64,000 bases of DNA from Russula earlei (GCA_025769875.1 JAGFNK010000073.1:62001-126000); one strand, 5' to 3'; shown: positions 1 through 13,495, counted from the first letter of the stretch. Numbers and translations are program-made. Notes: a model not told the origin generated them from the sequence alone.

Positions 1-549
1 TTGTAGAGCTCAATGATCATCTCAAAAATAAAGTAGTCGTGCTGCGGCATCCACGGAGCTTGTTCTCAAAGTCATCCCTAACGTTACGGCGGCCGGAGAA
101 AATGCCACTGTCATTTTAACTATACATGATTAGTTTAAGACGTGACTCGAATCGATCCGGTATTGTCCATTATATCATCATGTCCCCTCCCCCGTCCCCT
201 CCGTCCTCTAACACGAGCCAAAGTACACCAGCACAGCAAGGTCAGGAGCATGCACGTTTCTATCGTCTCAATATGTGAATAATGCCAATTTGCACAACAG
301 GCGCACTTTTCATTGCTATCCTTCGTAGGCAACGCGACGCGTTCAGTCACGCAGCAGCGACTGATCTCTTGATAAAAGTAAATGTTTACTTCCTCGGGTT
401 GGTGAGCCAACAGTTCTATGGATATTGGGCTTGCCGTAAGTGAATGTTCCGTTGTGCCTGCGTTTTATGATGAGACCGTTACCAGGTTTTAAAGACCCCA
501 CATACCTCAAGTGCGCGGTACCATGTTGTGACGTCGCGCCACTCACTCT
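1..549. other. Left-edge non-coding stretch
   Basis: I see no convincing gene here. Short open frames occur on both strands, but none reads as a known family or splices into a longer protein. The right part may contain the lost 5' exons of the DUF6534-like relic that follows. Confidence 0.4.
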
Positions 550-1490
550 TGTTCAGAACCTTTGTTGTCGTACAATATATCGTCGTTGCCCTCCAAAGCA
601 CTTTGTAGGTCCTCACAACCACTCCACGTTGAACGTGTTCATCTGACTGACATGGATGTAGCATATGGCATCTCGCTTACTCTATATAGTACGTTCCTTC
701 GTTCGTCTATTTGGCGATATAATATCCAAGAGTCATGCAGTATCCCCGGAATGAATAACGGGCGTGAGGCTTGTTCCATATACACGTGTTGTTCACTGAT
801 TCGTCTGAAGGGGACCTATGGGAGGGACCTGCCAATTCGATATGCCAATTGATCATCATCTTGTTGGCAAATATGTTTCTTGCCGTCCGGTCAGTCCGTC
901 CTACTTTCCTGTTGAGGCCGATCTAAGATCCCATCAAATACTAGCATTCGCACCCTCACAGAGAGTCGTTTTCAGAGCGGTCTGGTCGTTGTCCTTTCTA
1001 TTCTGGCCTTCATAGTCGGTATGATTACCGTGGTGACAGCCTGGAGGAACCGTTTGTGCGGGTGTCTTCATGCCAAGCACCTCAGCTCGTACTAACGCCA
1101 TCTGCAGTGGTTCCTCAACGCGACGGATCACATCGGTTGTCTGGCACGCCCTACAAGCTCTCGCAGAATGCCTCATTACATGTAAATCCCTTCATGGTTA
1201 CCCAAAGGTTTTTGTAGACTCATTGCTATCGTTGGCATCGGCATAGTTTTCCTCGTGCGGATGTTTATGAGATCTCGGAGTGGCATCCGCAGGTCGGACA
1301 CAGTCCTGAATTACCTCGCTCGCAGTGTCATCCAGACCGGGTGCCTCGCCACGACCTGGGCCATAGGAGCACTTGTAACATGGTTTTTCTTGCCGAGCAA
1401 TATGATTTACAGAGTCTTCGACTTAACGTCCGGTACTGTATACACGCACGTGAGTGTCTCATCTTTGGACCAACTTCCTCCTTTGAATCA
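550..1490 (+). pseudogene. DUF6534-like seven-TM membrane protein, probably decayed
   Basis: Separate blocks resemble the C-terminal half of the basidiomycete DUF6534 integral membrane family. A block ending in LANMFLAVR (about 843-887) is followed by an intron-like gap, then a hydrophobic helix VVVLSILAFIVGMITVV (about 978-1030). Next comes a segment like WHALQALAECLIT (about 1140-1178), then a helix LIAIVGIGIVFLV running into RSRSGIRRSDTVLNYL (about 1220-1315). A last TM segment ends with a YTHVSVSSLD stretch (about 1440-1475) where the family usually has YTNSLLATLN. The order fits the family, but the frames do not join cleanly: the junction near 1178-1220 is out of phase under a simple GT-AG intron, and the first TM helices are unrecognisable. 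I therefore call a relic or a damaged gene. DUF6534 proteins have no established function. The family name rests on motif memory, not a search. Confidence 0.5.
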
Positions 1491-2858
1491 GACTTATCAT
1501 AGGCAATTTTCGACACCCTTATTTCACGGGTCCAGCTGCGTGAACAGCTGTCCACAACGATCTTCGAATTGGGGTATACTAGACAGGTGCGGTGGACTCT
1601 CTAGATGTGTCGTCAGCTCTGAAATAACAGCTCGACTCGTGACTGTAGGATCGGCCACCGCGGTCGGCAAGGTCATCCAGAGCACACACCATTGGCAGGG
1701 ACGATGCCATCGAATTAAAAGCTATATCTACAAGCAAGTCGGCTGCTCTTACGAATTTCAAAGTAAGCCATCAAGGACAATGAAACAGCGATATCTGGAT
1801 CGGGAGGTGAAATGTCGATCTAAAAAGTGCTACTACTGGCATTTTTCGATGTAATCCAATTCAGAGATTGCAGCATTTTAGCTGACTGAATTGTGAAATG
1901 CCACAGTGAGTACTGTATCAGCGTGGGTGGAGAGACAAGGGAGGGGTTATCTAGTTTGTGTAACAAGAGACATTTCATGGACGCGGCTACTAGAAGGCCA
2001 AATACTGTAAGAGGACAAGTATGGCTCCAGATCAAAGCGGTAACATGAATCCTTCGTTATATTAAAAAGCTGGTTCGTGCTACTAACCATTCACCTTAAA
2101 CAAGTGTCTAAAGGTACGCGTTGTTAGTATAAGCGGTCTGAGCGAACAAATCGTCCATTACGAGGCTATCCATACTGATATGTGAAGTCTCTGAAGGTGC
2201 GCGAGCCATATGAACTCCCCATAAAATGCACCAGAACAGAAGAATGGGATGCCTTGAACTTCGTACCTTCAAGTTCTGTAGCCGAGTGCAAGTATGGCTG
2301 GTTCAGCGTCGTTTATCGACTCTGACGGAACTGCCAACGAGTATGAGTTGTCCACAGAGACAACACTTCAGCTCGTGCAATGAGCACGGTTCTTCAACGC
2401 TTGAATAGTAAATTGAGTTTTTGACCCAACTTTCGTACTGCGGTAGTCGATGATGAGTTTAAGTAAGCTTACGCGAAATTCAAACCCGACAAACACAGGA
2501 CCCGCTTTAGGATATACGCACGAGGTTGGGAGAGCAAGTCATTGACTAATTAGACGACCCTCATCCTGGAAAATGCTCCATCCAAGAAGTAAAGTCACTT
2601 CGACTTGACAGCAGCAACGCCACACGAAAAAGACAACGACGTTAGTCAAGAGGGGTGGTAAGGTACGGACCATTGGTGAGCTGGGATTCTGCCAGCGTTC
2701 TCTGGCCGTTGTCTGATAGCACTGCATCGCTCGCGAGTCTTAACAGCTTGATCAGGAATGTGCCGTAAGCGCTGTCGAGGAAAATGAGGCGCCCGTGCTA
2801 ACGGTGAGCGCCATGACGGCGTTACGCCTAGTTGCTCTGTCAGTTCTCCTTTCCTAGG
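1491..2858. other. Intergenic region and 5' flank of WW-TM copy 1
   Basis: There is no supported gene. The last 200 bases are the upstream region of copy 1 and share short blocks with the flanks of other copies: the stretch at 2684-2710 recurs upstream of copies 3, 4 and 5. A block around 2290-2350 (GCTGGTTCAGCGTCG and following) resembles 6310-6365, upstream of copy 2, so the duplicated unit carries 5' flanking DNA. Confidence 0.45.
2684..2710 (+). promoter_or_regulatory. Conserved upstream block of the WW-TM array (copy 1)
   Basis: The sequence here (core ATTCTGCCAGCGTTCTCTGG) has counterparts at 13262-13282 (copy 3), 17324-17346 (copy 4) and 21202-21226 (copy 5), all about 150-230 bases before the start codon. 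Conservation across otherwise diverged flanks suggests a shared promoter element, but simple shared ancestry of the duplicated unit could also explain it. No binding factor can be named. Confidence 0.35.
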
Positions 2859-5800
2859 ATGGCCTCCATATTTCTCAAACTGCTGCGCATATTTCGCTTT
2901 GCAAGGGACAACTTCAGACGTATCTTGGGTCGTTGGGTACTGTGGATGGCCGTCAACCTCGGTCGAAGGCTGAGCGACTGGCGACGGACGTGGCACGCTA
3001 AATCAGATACTTTTGGAAACCTTACTGGCAAACCGGCGGGGCCATCGATGATTGGCAGCCGTGACATGGGAAGCTCTGATTCAGCGTCGAGTGGCACACC
3101 TGTTTTGAAGGAATACCGTGACGTTGTTTCTGCAAGCACCATTCCGGCATCGGCGAGCGATCCGAGCTTCGGGGGTTTCAATGCGGCACCATCGTCGGCG
3201 ACCCCAGCCACCAGAGATTCCGTCGATCAACCATCGCGTACTCCTTATCCGACCCATTCCGTGGACGGAGGAAGCCTTGCCAGCCGTGCAAGTGACAGGT
3301 TATCGATTATCACAACAAACTCACGTTTGCCTGTCGGCCAGCCATCACAGCTTCCGAACGCGATTCATCGCCAAGGCTCAAGCCCAGGGCGGATAACAGA
3401 GCATTTGTCCAGGCCACCGTCTCCGGCTAGTCACCCCCACAGGGCACTCCAGCCCTCTCATCTCGAACATTTTACAACGAATCTACTCTCTCCATCTCAT
3501 GGAGTTGAGTCGCTCGCGATAGACACCACCCATTCATCTCCTGTCTCTATCGCACAGGATTTACCTCCCGGATCGCCTCCACTTTCTCCAACAACTTCTC
3601 CCATCGCGATATCGGATTTCTATTTACCTGAAGGTTGCTTTCTTCAAATGATTCATTCTGAGCAGATCCCACGATACGGGAAGGGCATCACGATGTAAGT
3701 GGGTTATGCCATCATATTGAAACACCGTTTAGATTCGTTGACAGAGCTCGCGAGCAAAAACCATACGATATAAATCCCTTGACGACTACCTTCCCATAGT
3801 ATGTCGCCAGCTCAATGTTATTACTGGATTTCAATTGAAATCTCCACAGCTTCGTGGAGACAAGCGTTCCTGATCATGCCTTGGGCAGGCAAGATTGTAA
3901 TCCCTGGATTCCCGCCACCAATCCCGATGGTGCCCTGTATTTTTTCGATCCAGAAAGGGTGCGTCAATGAACTTAACAACCGCTCTCCCTAGTTTCAATT
4001 AACTCGCCATGACAGAGGTTGTTTACTGAAACGGACATGCACAATCCTGAATTAAAGGAAGAAATGGAGGATTTCTATCTGTACCTACAGAATATTCTGC
4101 GTGTGGGACAATTGACTATTCCTTCAACAAATTATGACTTGGTCCTAGACATTGAGCCAACGGGTGACATGAGGATACAGTGGTCATATTACTATGCATG
4201 CCATGACAGTCGGTGCCTGTTTTGGCTCGATCAATACGACGGAATCTTCATGACTTCTGAACTGGATGGGGTCGAGTCTCCTGCTCATGTCAGTGAGTCG
4301 CAGTCATCTGCAAGTTACTCTCTCGTACTGTTCCGACTGATTTGGTTCATAGAGCATCGACTGGAAGCCCTGTATTGGTATATTAGCCATCTTCTGGATT
4401 GGTATCCCAGTTGTTGATGTTGTCTTACAGGTACCATTGGTCGCTCTTCCCAAAACATTTTGAAGGCCGCGGTCTTCCTCAATATGTCTATGATGAACTC
4501 ATGGGCATTTTAACACATGGTTGCATCGGTGAGCCCATCTGCCCGAGACATGGACTCTCATGAAAGATGCCAATATCGATGCCATAGATATCATGACCTC
4601 AAAGTCTTCGACTTTCCCGTTTGATGACGCTACAATGCAGAAGATGATTGAGCTTGTACAGAAAGCGAAAGGTACATATTGTGTAATTTGGAGGGATGGC
4701 ACTCACTTTTTAGCTCAGAAGCAACAAGTGGTGTAGAACACTACACTGCCGGGACTAGTGAGCACATAGTACATATACCTATTTCAATACTCACTCATTC
4801 TCATTCTCAGCTCGTCTTCTGGCATTGTTTGGTAAATCCGGCTCAGCTTTGGTCACAGGTGATTTTGTTAATCAACTTGTGTGCATGTTCAGCCCATTGG
4901 AGGTTCCTACACTTCCATGGCCAGCAGCATGCACGGCTCATCAGGGGCCAATCTGTGTACGAGAAACCAAAGCATGAAAGATCCATACTTATCACGTTGC
5001 TGTCGCCGTTACTTTTCCTCGGCCCCGAAGTTCATCTGCATGAAATGGAGAATTTGTGGACGGACGATCTTATCATCGAAGCAGTTTGGAAGAGCTTTGT
5101 GACCAAGCAGCTAACCGAATGGAGTGATATAATACTTTGGGTATTGTTTTACCACCCGCAGTCACTAGAGTTCTTAACGCTTACATACCCCAGTCAACAG
5201 TGATGCTGTCAGTCAACGTGGGATTTCTCGCCATACCTGGCGTGGTACTTTCTAACTTTAACGGCGGTAATTTGGAGAATGTGCACCAAGTTGTCATTTT
5301 CCCGTCCTCTTCTCAGATCGTCAGCTCGCTCTCAATACAAGCTAGCATTGGAAGTATTGTCATTGGCATGCTCCTAGTCCGTCACATCCGTACCAAACAA
5401 GATGCAGACCCAGCTGAAGCGGTGAGTTGTCGGTGGTATCTTATGTGTGTGCAGAGGTGACACCTCGACAGTGTATATATCTCCAGGACCACTCTCAGGG
5501 AATGCTTGGTCTTGAACCACTGGCTATTATCTTCAGCCTACCGTGGGCATTCCTCATGTGGTCGTATGTCATTTCCCGTTTAAGACGCGACGTACTTCCG
5601 CATTGATTTTACCAAATCCCCTGACAGGACAGTGACGTTTTTCATTGCGCTGTTGCTCTTTTGCTCAGTTTTCTCGAATTTCTGGACCCGGGTATCTACA
5701 TCGTTCGTTTCGCTCTGTGTAGTCGCCTGCATCGTAGGGTGCATCTGGGCCGTTTTGCAGGTCAATAGCGACGGGAAAGTTTGGCTGGATGGCTTCAAAC

Positions 5801-5967
5801 CATCTATCGCCCGTGCGCTGCAACACTTTTCGCCTCGAGGATTTGTCAGACGCGTTAATTTTCTTATACTTCGTACTGTTGGACCACTCCGAGATTGTCT
5901 CACCTCTCTGGCTCCAGGTGATGTCGGCAGCGTGCGCTCATCGACGGGCTCTCAGGGTAGTGTATAA
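2859..5967 (+). CDS. WW-like multi-TM family protein, copy 1 (complete, 13 exons)
   Basis: Function unknown. Exons: 2859-3694, 3745-3798, 3850-3958, 4016-4292, 4353-4377, 4431-4528, 4588-4671, 4719-4757, 4811-4831, 4893-5140, 5194-5421, 5472-5563, 5628-5967. They sum to 2451 nt (816 aa plus stop) with GT-AG borders. Exon 1 encodes a basic amphipathic N-terminus (FLKLLRIFRFARDNFRRIL), then a long low-complexity Ser/Pro region with the family motif SRASDRLSIIT, ending in a conserved IPRYGKGIT box. Exons 2-4 carry a WW-like segment (PWIPATNPDGALYFFDPER, residues about 315-335) joined to FTETDMHNP. The first Trp, the Pro and the aromatic pair fit a WW domain, but the second Trp is not evident. 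Residues about 335-597 form a soluble core (YYYACHDSRCLFWL, AHWRFLHFHGQ). Residues about 598-755 hold four or five TM helices. Exon 1 is shorter than in copies 2, 3 and 5, lacking the HEPLSPPP segment. The start aligns with the other copies. Confidence 0.85.
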
Positions 5968-7106
5968 TGCTTATGGTTTGATTCTCTATTCGGAGATGTG
6001 TTGATATCACATTCTGTTATGTATGATTACTTCAACAACGCAACACGTATGCGCAAAGTTTACAACTGTCATGGCGGTCTGGTGTTAGACAACGGGGCGT
6101 ATCATGCCGAACAAAGCTACAAACAGATACGACACGACTAGCAACACATCCTCATCCTTCATGAGACCCAATCACTAGTATTGAGCTCGCAAACGATAAG
6201 TACTGTTTGATGAGAGTTCATGGTTGGCAGTGGATGTACATTGTGAATCGTCTTTCAACTTTCAGCTAGTTCCGGGGTTGGGTCATCTGCCCTCTGAAGC
6301 GGGCTGTCGACACAGCTGGTTCTGCATCGTTAACCGATGCCAAGGGTACTGCTGACGGGCATGAGTCTCGCCCCTGCCCCACACAAGGACACTTTATTCC
6401 CTTCAATTACCGCAACAAAGTTGCTCGACGGAGAGCTCTCGACTCCAGTTCAAGTTGTGTGCAAGTTGTGTGACGGAGACGAACGGCGATGTCAATGTCA
6501 ATATGGCAGTCACAGCGCCACCTGAAGACGCCACTGGCCCGGAGAAGGTCATTAACTGTATTTCATAGTTCATTCATCGTGGGCCTCATTGCACTAGAGC
6601 GCAGTCATTTGACGTTGCAGCGGTTCCATCACTAAGACAGTGACTAGAGCTCAAGTTGCATCGGGCCAACCACTTGTAGCATTTGTTGATGGACCTAGTT
6701 GCAATGTTTTGTAAGCGGTGGGCAGAGAGAGGGATCCCTCATTAAAAAAAACGAGGCCTGGATTGTCAGAAGGCGATGTATTTGCATCTCGGTTTCGGTT
6801 TAATTGAAAACACAGCGACAAACAATCACAAATGATCTACAACAGCGAAAAGCGTTGTAGTTGGTCCCAGAGAATAGAACATTGCCAAGTGGGCGGTTGA
6901 TGACTTTACGCTGCGGCTACTAGCCCATCATTATAATCTTAACCTCACGCGGAACTTGCGAGACCAACTAGCAATTCGATAGCGAGGCATTTTCTGTTGG
7001 CCTTGCTGGACACCAAGGCGCTTACATTGAAGGCGCGCAGGGCTGTGGCGACTGACATCCATTTAACTGCCGTCCGCTCTTTTATGAGGATGCTCCTTTT
7101 CCTAGG
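5968..7106. other. Intergenic region between WW-TM copies 1 and 2
   Basis: No gene is supported. A block at 6310-6365 resembles the 5' flank of copy 1 at about 2290-2350. The final bases before the copy 2 start (CTTTTCCTAGG) match those before copy 1 (CTTTCCTAGG), indicating related proximal promoters. Confidence 0.4.
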
Positions 7107-10100
7107 ATGACCGTCATATTCCCCGTCTTTAAATTTCTGCGCACATTTCCCTTCGCGCGGGGTCACATTCAATCGTTCTTAGCCTTCCTAGGTCGCAGGT
7201 TCAGAGCATGTTGGGGTATTTTTCTTGGAAAGCCGGGTACGTTTCGGGCCCACAAACCAGCTAGACCACCATTTTTCGGAGCCAGGACGAGCTCAAATTC
7301 CCTCTCTGGTTCAGCCGTCCTGATCTCTGGCAGCAATGTTCCAACGATGGCAAGCCACGTGACTCTCCACGAACTTGCACAAGGACAGCAGGCAATTGTC
7401 GCTCAAACTGCTCTCACTCCTTCAATCCTTTCGGCCGATGATCCTCTTGTACCTAATGCGCCGACCCAGTTCGAAGGACGAAACCTCACTTGGCGTAGCT
7501 CCGGGAACCTGAGCATTCGGAGCCGGGCCAGTGACAGGCTTTCAATCATTACTACATCACCAGAATTGATACACGACCCAGTTGGCCAGCCATCTCGTAC
7601 GCCCGGAACGATTCATCGACAGTTCTGGAGTTGCCCAGAGTCATCATGCTCAAGTGAGCAACTGTCCAGGCCATCTTCCCCGATGACCCGCACCCACACA
7701 GCCAATCCTCGCCTTGAAATCATTTTAACCTCTCCCGCTCATGGTGATGGCAGATTCAGTCCCGTAAATCAGCCTTCGCCGCCCTCCTATTCGCACGAGC
7801 CACGAAACTTGCCGCCTATGTATGAAAATCGCAGGAGACAATCTTTGACAAGTATCGTTATCCAAAACCCATCGACGGAATCACTCCCACTCTCTTCCTC
7901 GATCAATCCCCCGCCATTGACGGACGAGCCGTTCGCCATTGACACTGTAACTACTCGCTTGTCCCCTGTTTCTGTCGCCGAAGAAGGACATGACAAACCG
8001 TCTCAGCTTTCTCCTTCGATTTCTTCCATCGACTACTTCTTGCCTGACGGTCGCATTGTACAGCTCATCAATTCTGATCAAGTTCCACGATACACTAGGA
8101 ATGTTACAATGTACGTGGAACATCACTACGGTATTATTATACCTTCACATCTGTTAGCAGACCCCGCGAGGAAATACCTTACCATGTGGAACCTCTAACC
8201 ACCGTGTTTCCATAGTATGTTGTAGGCCAAATGATATCATTCGGTCCTGAGAGCGCTCTCCAGTTTCCCGGAGTTGAGCAATCCTGAGCAAGGCTTTTTC
8301 AAGCAGGATTGTAGCCCATGGATAGCGGCGACCCACCCGGATGGCGCCCTCTATTTTTATGATCGAGAGAGAGTGCGTGTGTCGGTGACCTCGCGCGTCC
8401 CCAGTCACGACTAATATCAGATTGAAGAGATTGTTTACTGACACCGACATGCACAACCCAACGCTAAGAGATGAAATGGAAGATTTCTATCACTACTTGC
8501 AGCAGATCCTACGTGTAGATCAGTTATCCATCCCCTCAGAGGACTATGACTTGGTACTAGACGTTATGGCCACTGAAGACCAGCGGATATCATGGTCTTA
8601 TTACTATGCTTGCCACGAGACACGATGCTTGTTCTGGCTTGAAACCTACGACGCAAGTTACATGATATCTGAACTATATGGCGTCAAGTCTCCGGCGCAT
8701 GTCAGTGCGTCACACTTTTCATGTTTGGTCTTCCCTTTGTTTCCATTAATGTTGCGCGCAGGGCATCGTTTAGAGTCACTTTATTGGTGTGTCGGCTACT
8801 TCGAGCCGGTCTGGTGTCCTAAGCGCTCGTACTCAATAGTTTTGATAGGACTCACTGGTCACTTTATCCGGCCATTTTCGATAATCGTCGTCTTCCACCC
8901 GAGGCTTATGACGAGCTTATAGGGATCTTATCACACGGTTGCATCGGTGAGCCCATTGCTCTGGCGCTGTGTTTACATGACGTATCATTATACCATAGAT
9001 GTATTGACATCGAGGTCTTCGACTTTACCGTACGACGATGATACAATGCAGAAGATGATCGGATTTGTACAAAGCGCTAAAAGTACGTTGGCATGCTGCG
9101 AAGGAGATAAGGGTTCTGACTTTGTAACCCAGATGCAAAGGGCGGTGAAGCATACTATGTTGCTGGAACGAGTGAGAACATATAACACACTCTGGTTTCA
9201 ATACTTCTCACCAAGTATCGTTCTCAGCGCGTCTTCTTTCTTTCTTTGGTAAGCGCGTCTTGGCAAGTGACCCAGATAACTCAAATTATGGACTTATGGA
9301 CGTGTTTAGCACATTGGAGATTCCTGTATTTCCACGGACAAAGACATGCACGGCTCATCAGGGACCAATCTGTGTATGACAAATCAAACCGTGAAAGGTC
9401 AATACTTATTACACTGATGTCGCCGCTGCTCTTGTTGGCCCCCGAACTTTATTTACGGGATTCGGAGAAACTGTGGACAGATGAAGTCATTATCGAGCCA
9501 GCTTGGAAGGGCTTCATGACCAAGCTGTTGACGGAATGGATTGACATAACGCTTTGGGTACTGTTTCATGTTGGGCCATTACCAGAGTTCCTGAAGCTCA
9601 CGTGTACCCCAGTCGACAGTGATGCTGGCAGCCAACGTGGGATTTCTCGCCATCTCTGGCGTGATGTCTTCTACCATTGATGGTGGCACTTTGGAGAAAG
9701 TGCACCAAGTCGGCATACTTCCGTCTTCTTCCCAGATTGCCAGTTCCTTCTCTGTTGCGGCCAGCTCAGGAAGCATTGTGATTGGCATGCTCCTGGTCCG
9801 TTATAACCGCACCAAACAAGCACTGGACCCATCAGAGGCGGTGAGTGAACAGTCAAACTCGCATCCGACATATTCAGACGAGCCGTTTGGATAGTCGACA
9901 TACCTCTACAACATTTCTCATAGCATTTTCGGCCTTGAACCAATGGCTATTATCTTCAGTCTACCTTGGGCATTTCTCGTGTGGTCGTAAGTCATCTCCT
10001 GCCCAGGAAATTATTATTTTCACCTGTTAATATTCATCTAACCCGGCTACTCTCCTCCACAGGATGGGGACGTTCTCCACTGCGCTATTCCTTTCTTTCT

Positions 10101-10381
10101 TCGCTTTCTCGAATTCCTGGGCACGAACATTTGTTGCGTTGATGTCGGTCCTTGTGGTCACGCTCACCATAGGTTGCATCTGGATCACTTGGAAATCCAG
10201 CAATGATGGAAGAATGTGGCGGGATGGCTTTCAACCATCTATCGCCCGTGCGGTACAAGACATCCGATCTTCCGCATTCTGTGCCGTTCGATCAATCCGT
10301 CATCGTCTCCGCTCTCACGCTTCAGATGATGTCGGCAATGTATGCGCATCGACAGGCTCTCATGATCGTGTCGGTGTTTAA
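7107..10381 (+). CDS. WW-like multi-TM family protein, copy 2
   Basis: This is a complete paralogue of copy 1 with the same exon plan. Exon 1 is 7107-8110 (1004 nt, phase 2, as expected). It keeps the N-terminal basic helix (KFLRTFPFARGHIQ), the SRASDRLSIIT motif, an IHRQF block, Pro/Ser-rich repeats and the terminal QVPRYTRNVT box. The WW-like exon reads PWIAATHPDGALYFYDRER, then FTDTDMHNP. Core exons give YYYACHETRCLFWL, HWSLYP and AHWRFLYFHGQRHARLIRD. The last exons carry the TM region (ANVGFLAISGV, GSIVIGMLLV, GLEPMAIIFSLPWAFLVW) and a final helix pair. I found no frame break at the junctions checked. It differs from the other copies in the core (ELYGVKSPAHV); copy 6 shares this N-terminal and core subtype. 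Role unknown. Confidence 0.8.
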
Positions 10382-11325
10382 TGTCTTCTTATGGATCTCG
10401 AAGATGGTTTGTTGTATGTTCATGTGTATCAGAATCTGTTTCTTTAGGCTTTTGCTCCCATGCAGCTCCACGTCAAACTATGTACTGATACGAACCAAAT
10501 AAAATAAGTGGTGGACTTATCGGCTTCCGTGAATTACAGGATACGCACTGCATGGGCGCCGTCATGACTTTAGCCTAGGTCAAGCAGCCTCAAGGCTCAG
10601 CATGTAAGACTCGTGAAAAGGAAGCAGCCGGACAATTTAGTGAAACGAGGGGGTCCCCCACGGCCAGGGACAACCACTGGTGCAATATAATGCTGTCACG
10701 GTAAAACGTCACTCATTTCCGGTTTTTGTCTGGTCCCACGGTTTCATCAACCTTTTACTATACTTGCTCTCTAATCTTTCTGGCAGGTCTACATGACTCT
10801 AAGCAGTCACCACTCTGAGAATCCTTTATCTAGAATCATGTGCAAGTGGCCTACTAGGTGGACCAGCAATCTTATCCGATCACAACGCTGTAGAGCCGAT
10901 ATCGACGATATGAGAACGGAGATTGGTTCAGACGATGCATCGATGCTCTGGAATGATGTCCTGCAGGTATTTCCTGCGCGTCATCATTCCAGAGATCAAA
11001 ACGATACATCTTGCCTTATCACTAAGCGAGCAATAGATTGAATCCTTTATCAAGCATCGAAATAACAACTGGAGCACAATGAAAACATGATCAATTGCAT
11101 GATCACTAGGATCAGTGGCAGTGGTAAGGTCAAGACCGTGACGGAGATCATAATTGCGACGAAATATGACAAATTCCAAGGCATGACCAAACCCAATTAC
11201 CGATAAAAACTTTCTGCCGTTCCACACTAGATGGAAGCTGTTCTCCTCTCTTACCGTCATTTGTCAATCACTCACCGCCTGAGGTGGTGAATGAAAGCCC
11301 CAGCTTGTGAATCATGGGATAGCCC
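10382..11325. other. Intergenic region
   Basis: I see no gene or repeat that can be named. Short frames at 10793-11041 (+) and 10928-11260 (-) overlap each other and show no family resemblance. Confidence 0.35.
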
Positions 11326-12001
11326 TCACCTTTGTTCAATCTCATCCTGATCCACCTCAGTGGGTAAGTAATCAGAATTGACCTCCCACCCGTTGTCAAT
11401 CACGTAGTCCTCCGCCTGCATCATGGCCAGCTTCTCCGCGAACGTTCGCCTGAGTCGCACAGCTGCCTCCTTTAGGACCTCCTCCTGTCGGCTGTAGTAC
11501 TCATGGATGCTCTCGACCTCGGCTTCCAGCTCTGCCTCCCAGAGCTTTTCGTCGTCCAGGTGAGTGGCCTTGAAAGTCAACTCGTGCAGCTCCGCGGCTC
11601 CCACGCTTCTTAATGTCGCGCCGTCTTCATGACAAGCAGAGGCGATGCCGCCTTCTCCCCTATTTGCCCGCTGCCTTGGCCGTCGCTCTTGTTTCATGTT
11701 AGACCGTCCATGGCACTGTGTGCCCGAGGACGCGTGTCCCGATTCCGAATCTATATCAGAGGTGTCTGTGATCATGGTTCTGGGGCCCGCGCCGCCGTGT
11801 ATTTGGCCTGTTAAGCAACTGCGCGCTGGGGGTGCCAGTGAGTGACTAACCGTGGTCAAAGGAGAGGTCGACGACGTCCTCACCTCTTTCGCTGGATGTC
11901 GCCGGAACGCTGGGTAATCGTCCCGCCCGAGATGCGTCGCCGTGGGCACTCGTTTGCCGTGCCCTGCGGCTGTTTGTATTCGGACGAAGGTTGTAAGACA
12001 T
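11326..12001 (-). CDS. Hypothetical acidic coiled-coil protein, 210 aa
   Basis: Two exons: 11851-12001 (starts MSYNLRPNTNSRRARQ) and 11326-11807, joined by a 43-nt GT-AG intron that keeps the frame. They sum to 633 nt. The N-terminal half is Arg/Ser-rich and probably disordered. The C-terminal half (from about residue 120) is strongly helical and charged, with Glu-rich heptad-like spacing (LWEAELEAEVESIHEYYSR, then KEAAVRLRRTFAEKLAMMQAE), suggesting a coiled coil. The tail is acidic and ends near VDQDEIEQR. The stop codon is preceded by CAAAGGTGA, so a further splice there is possible. It lies on the opposite strand within the WW-TM array and shows no similarity to it. Function not recognised. 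The DEKLWEAELEAE stretch is typical of basidiomycete-specific hypothetical proteins. Confidence 0.6.
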
Positions 12002-13495
12002 GATCGAAGCGGGCAAAGTTTCTCCGTGGAGAGAAGGTTGGATGGGGATTAGGGATGACGCCTGTCGTCTTAGATGGGACGGCGGATTGGAACTCCTGGC
12101 ATGTCCGATTGGCTAAAATTGAGTAATCTCGTCTTGCATTGTTGAGGCTGCAATTGTGGAGATACCACCGGGTTTGTGGATTTGTGTGGTGTGGTACTTG
12201 GAGACACTGGCACTGGTCAACGCACACAACCACACAATGACTTGTTCGCAATTTGCCGTGACTGGGATGCTCATGTCATGTCAGGGTTTCACGCATTGTT
12301 TCTGACAATGGTGGAGAGTCATCGTTGCCAGTCTTGTGGGGTGACTTTGTTCGAACTGTAGAATGGGCGGGGAGACAACCGCTTCTATCATCAGGAGAAA
12401 AAGACGATACGACATACAACATAATGACTGCAACACATCGTTGTTCCTGACGAGCTCCTGCCCTAAGTATAGATCTTCCAAACAACGTGAGGGAACTGTG
12501 AGTATGGGTCGTGCCACCTTATTCCTTCAACCTAGGATAGTTCCGGTAGGTTTGCTATCGGGCAAGGATGAGTTTGAGGGCTGTATTCGATGGTCGGAAA
12601 TCAATGTCGGAGATATGATTGAAGAGGAGGACTAAATTGCGATATCTGGACAGTCCTTGCCCGAGCTCAAGTCACTGGAACCTCACTCCTAATCCTTTCC
12701 AACGGACTTGTCGTTGACATGTGCTTGGCACTGATACTGAACTGACAGCATTCCTAATCATCAGTCGTACCGACCGACAGCCGAGACTGGGAAACAACCC
12801 TTCAGCGAGCACTCTGAATAATCAAAATATCGTCGCGCACCCAATCCAGAAATCGCACGATGAGTCAAGCGTTCACATGAGATACGGCTTGCATCCGAAG
12901 TCAAAATACCTGGAGGAACCCATTGATGAGTGAGTCTTGCTCTTGACCCATACAAGAACACTTCAACTCATGCATCGAACAGGAGGGCTACTCGACGTCT
13001 GAATTTTTGATTCAAGTTGCGTGACTGAGATGGTTGGCGATAGATAAATTCTACAGACTAATGTTAACAGGGCCATCAGTGCCACGACACCACGCCACCA
13101 ATCGCGAGGAAGGTATCAACTATACTTCACTTCAGACGACCTTCGCTCCACAAGCAGTGTCTTCGAATTCCCTTCAACGACGTGGAATAGCGGCACCAGC
13201 ACCAGAGAAGTGCAAGAACGGCAGTCGAGAGGTATCCCACTGACTACCTACGGGCCAGCCTGGAATCCTACCAGTGTTCCCTGGCAATTGTTTCAACAGC
13301 CGCGCTGTCTGGTATAGATCTTGGTGGGTCAGTGCGAGGCTTTTCAAGCTCAACAGCTTTATGAGAAGGAATGGCTATTAACATTGTCGAGTAAGAGGGC
13401 TACTTGGTGGCGCCTGTCAAGGTGGCGGTGATGAGGGGGAAGACAGCGCTATGATTACTTTGCATCTCTTGTCTTGTCAATTCTCCCTTCCTATC
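12002..13495. other. Intergenic region and 5' flank of WW-TM copy 3
   Basis: No gene is supported; frames at 12363-12635 and 12721-12933 lack family resemblance and splice context. The last 250 bases are the copy 3 upstream region, with the shared block at 13262-13282. Confidence 0.35.

Noticed and set aside
12363..12635. Open frame of 90 codons on the plus strand
   Set aside because: No recognisable motif, overlapped by frames on the other strand, and no splice-linked neighbours.
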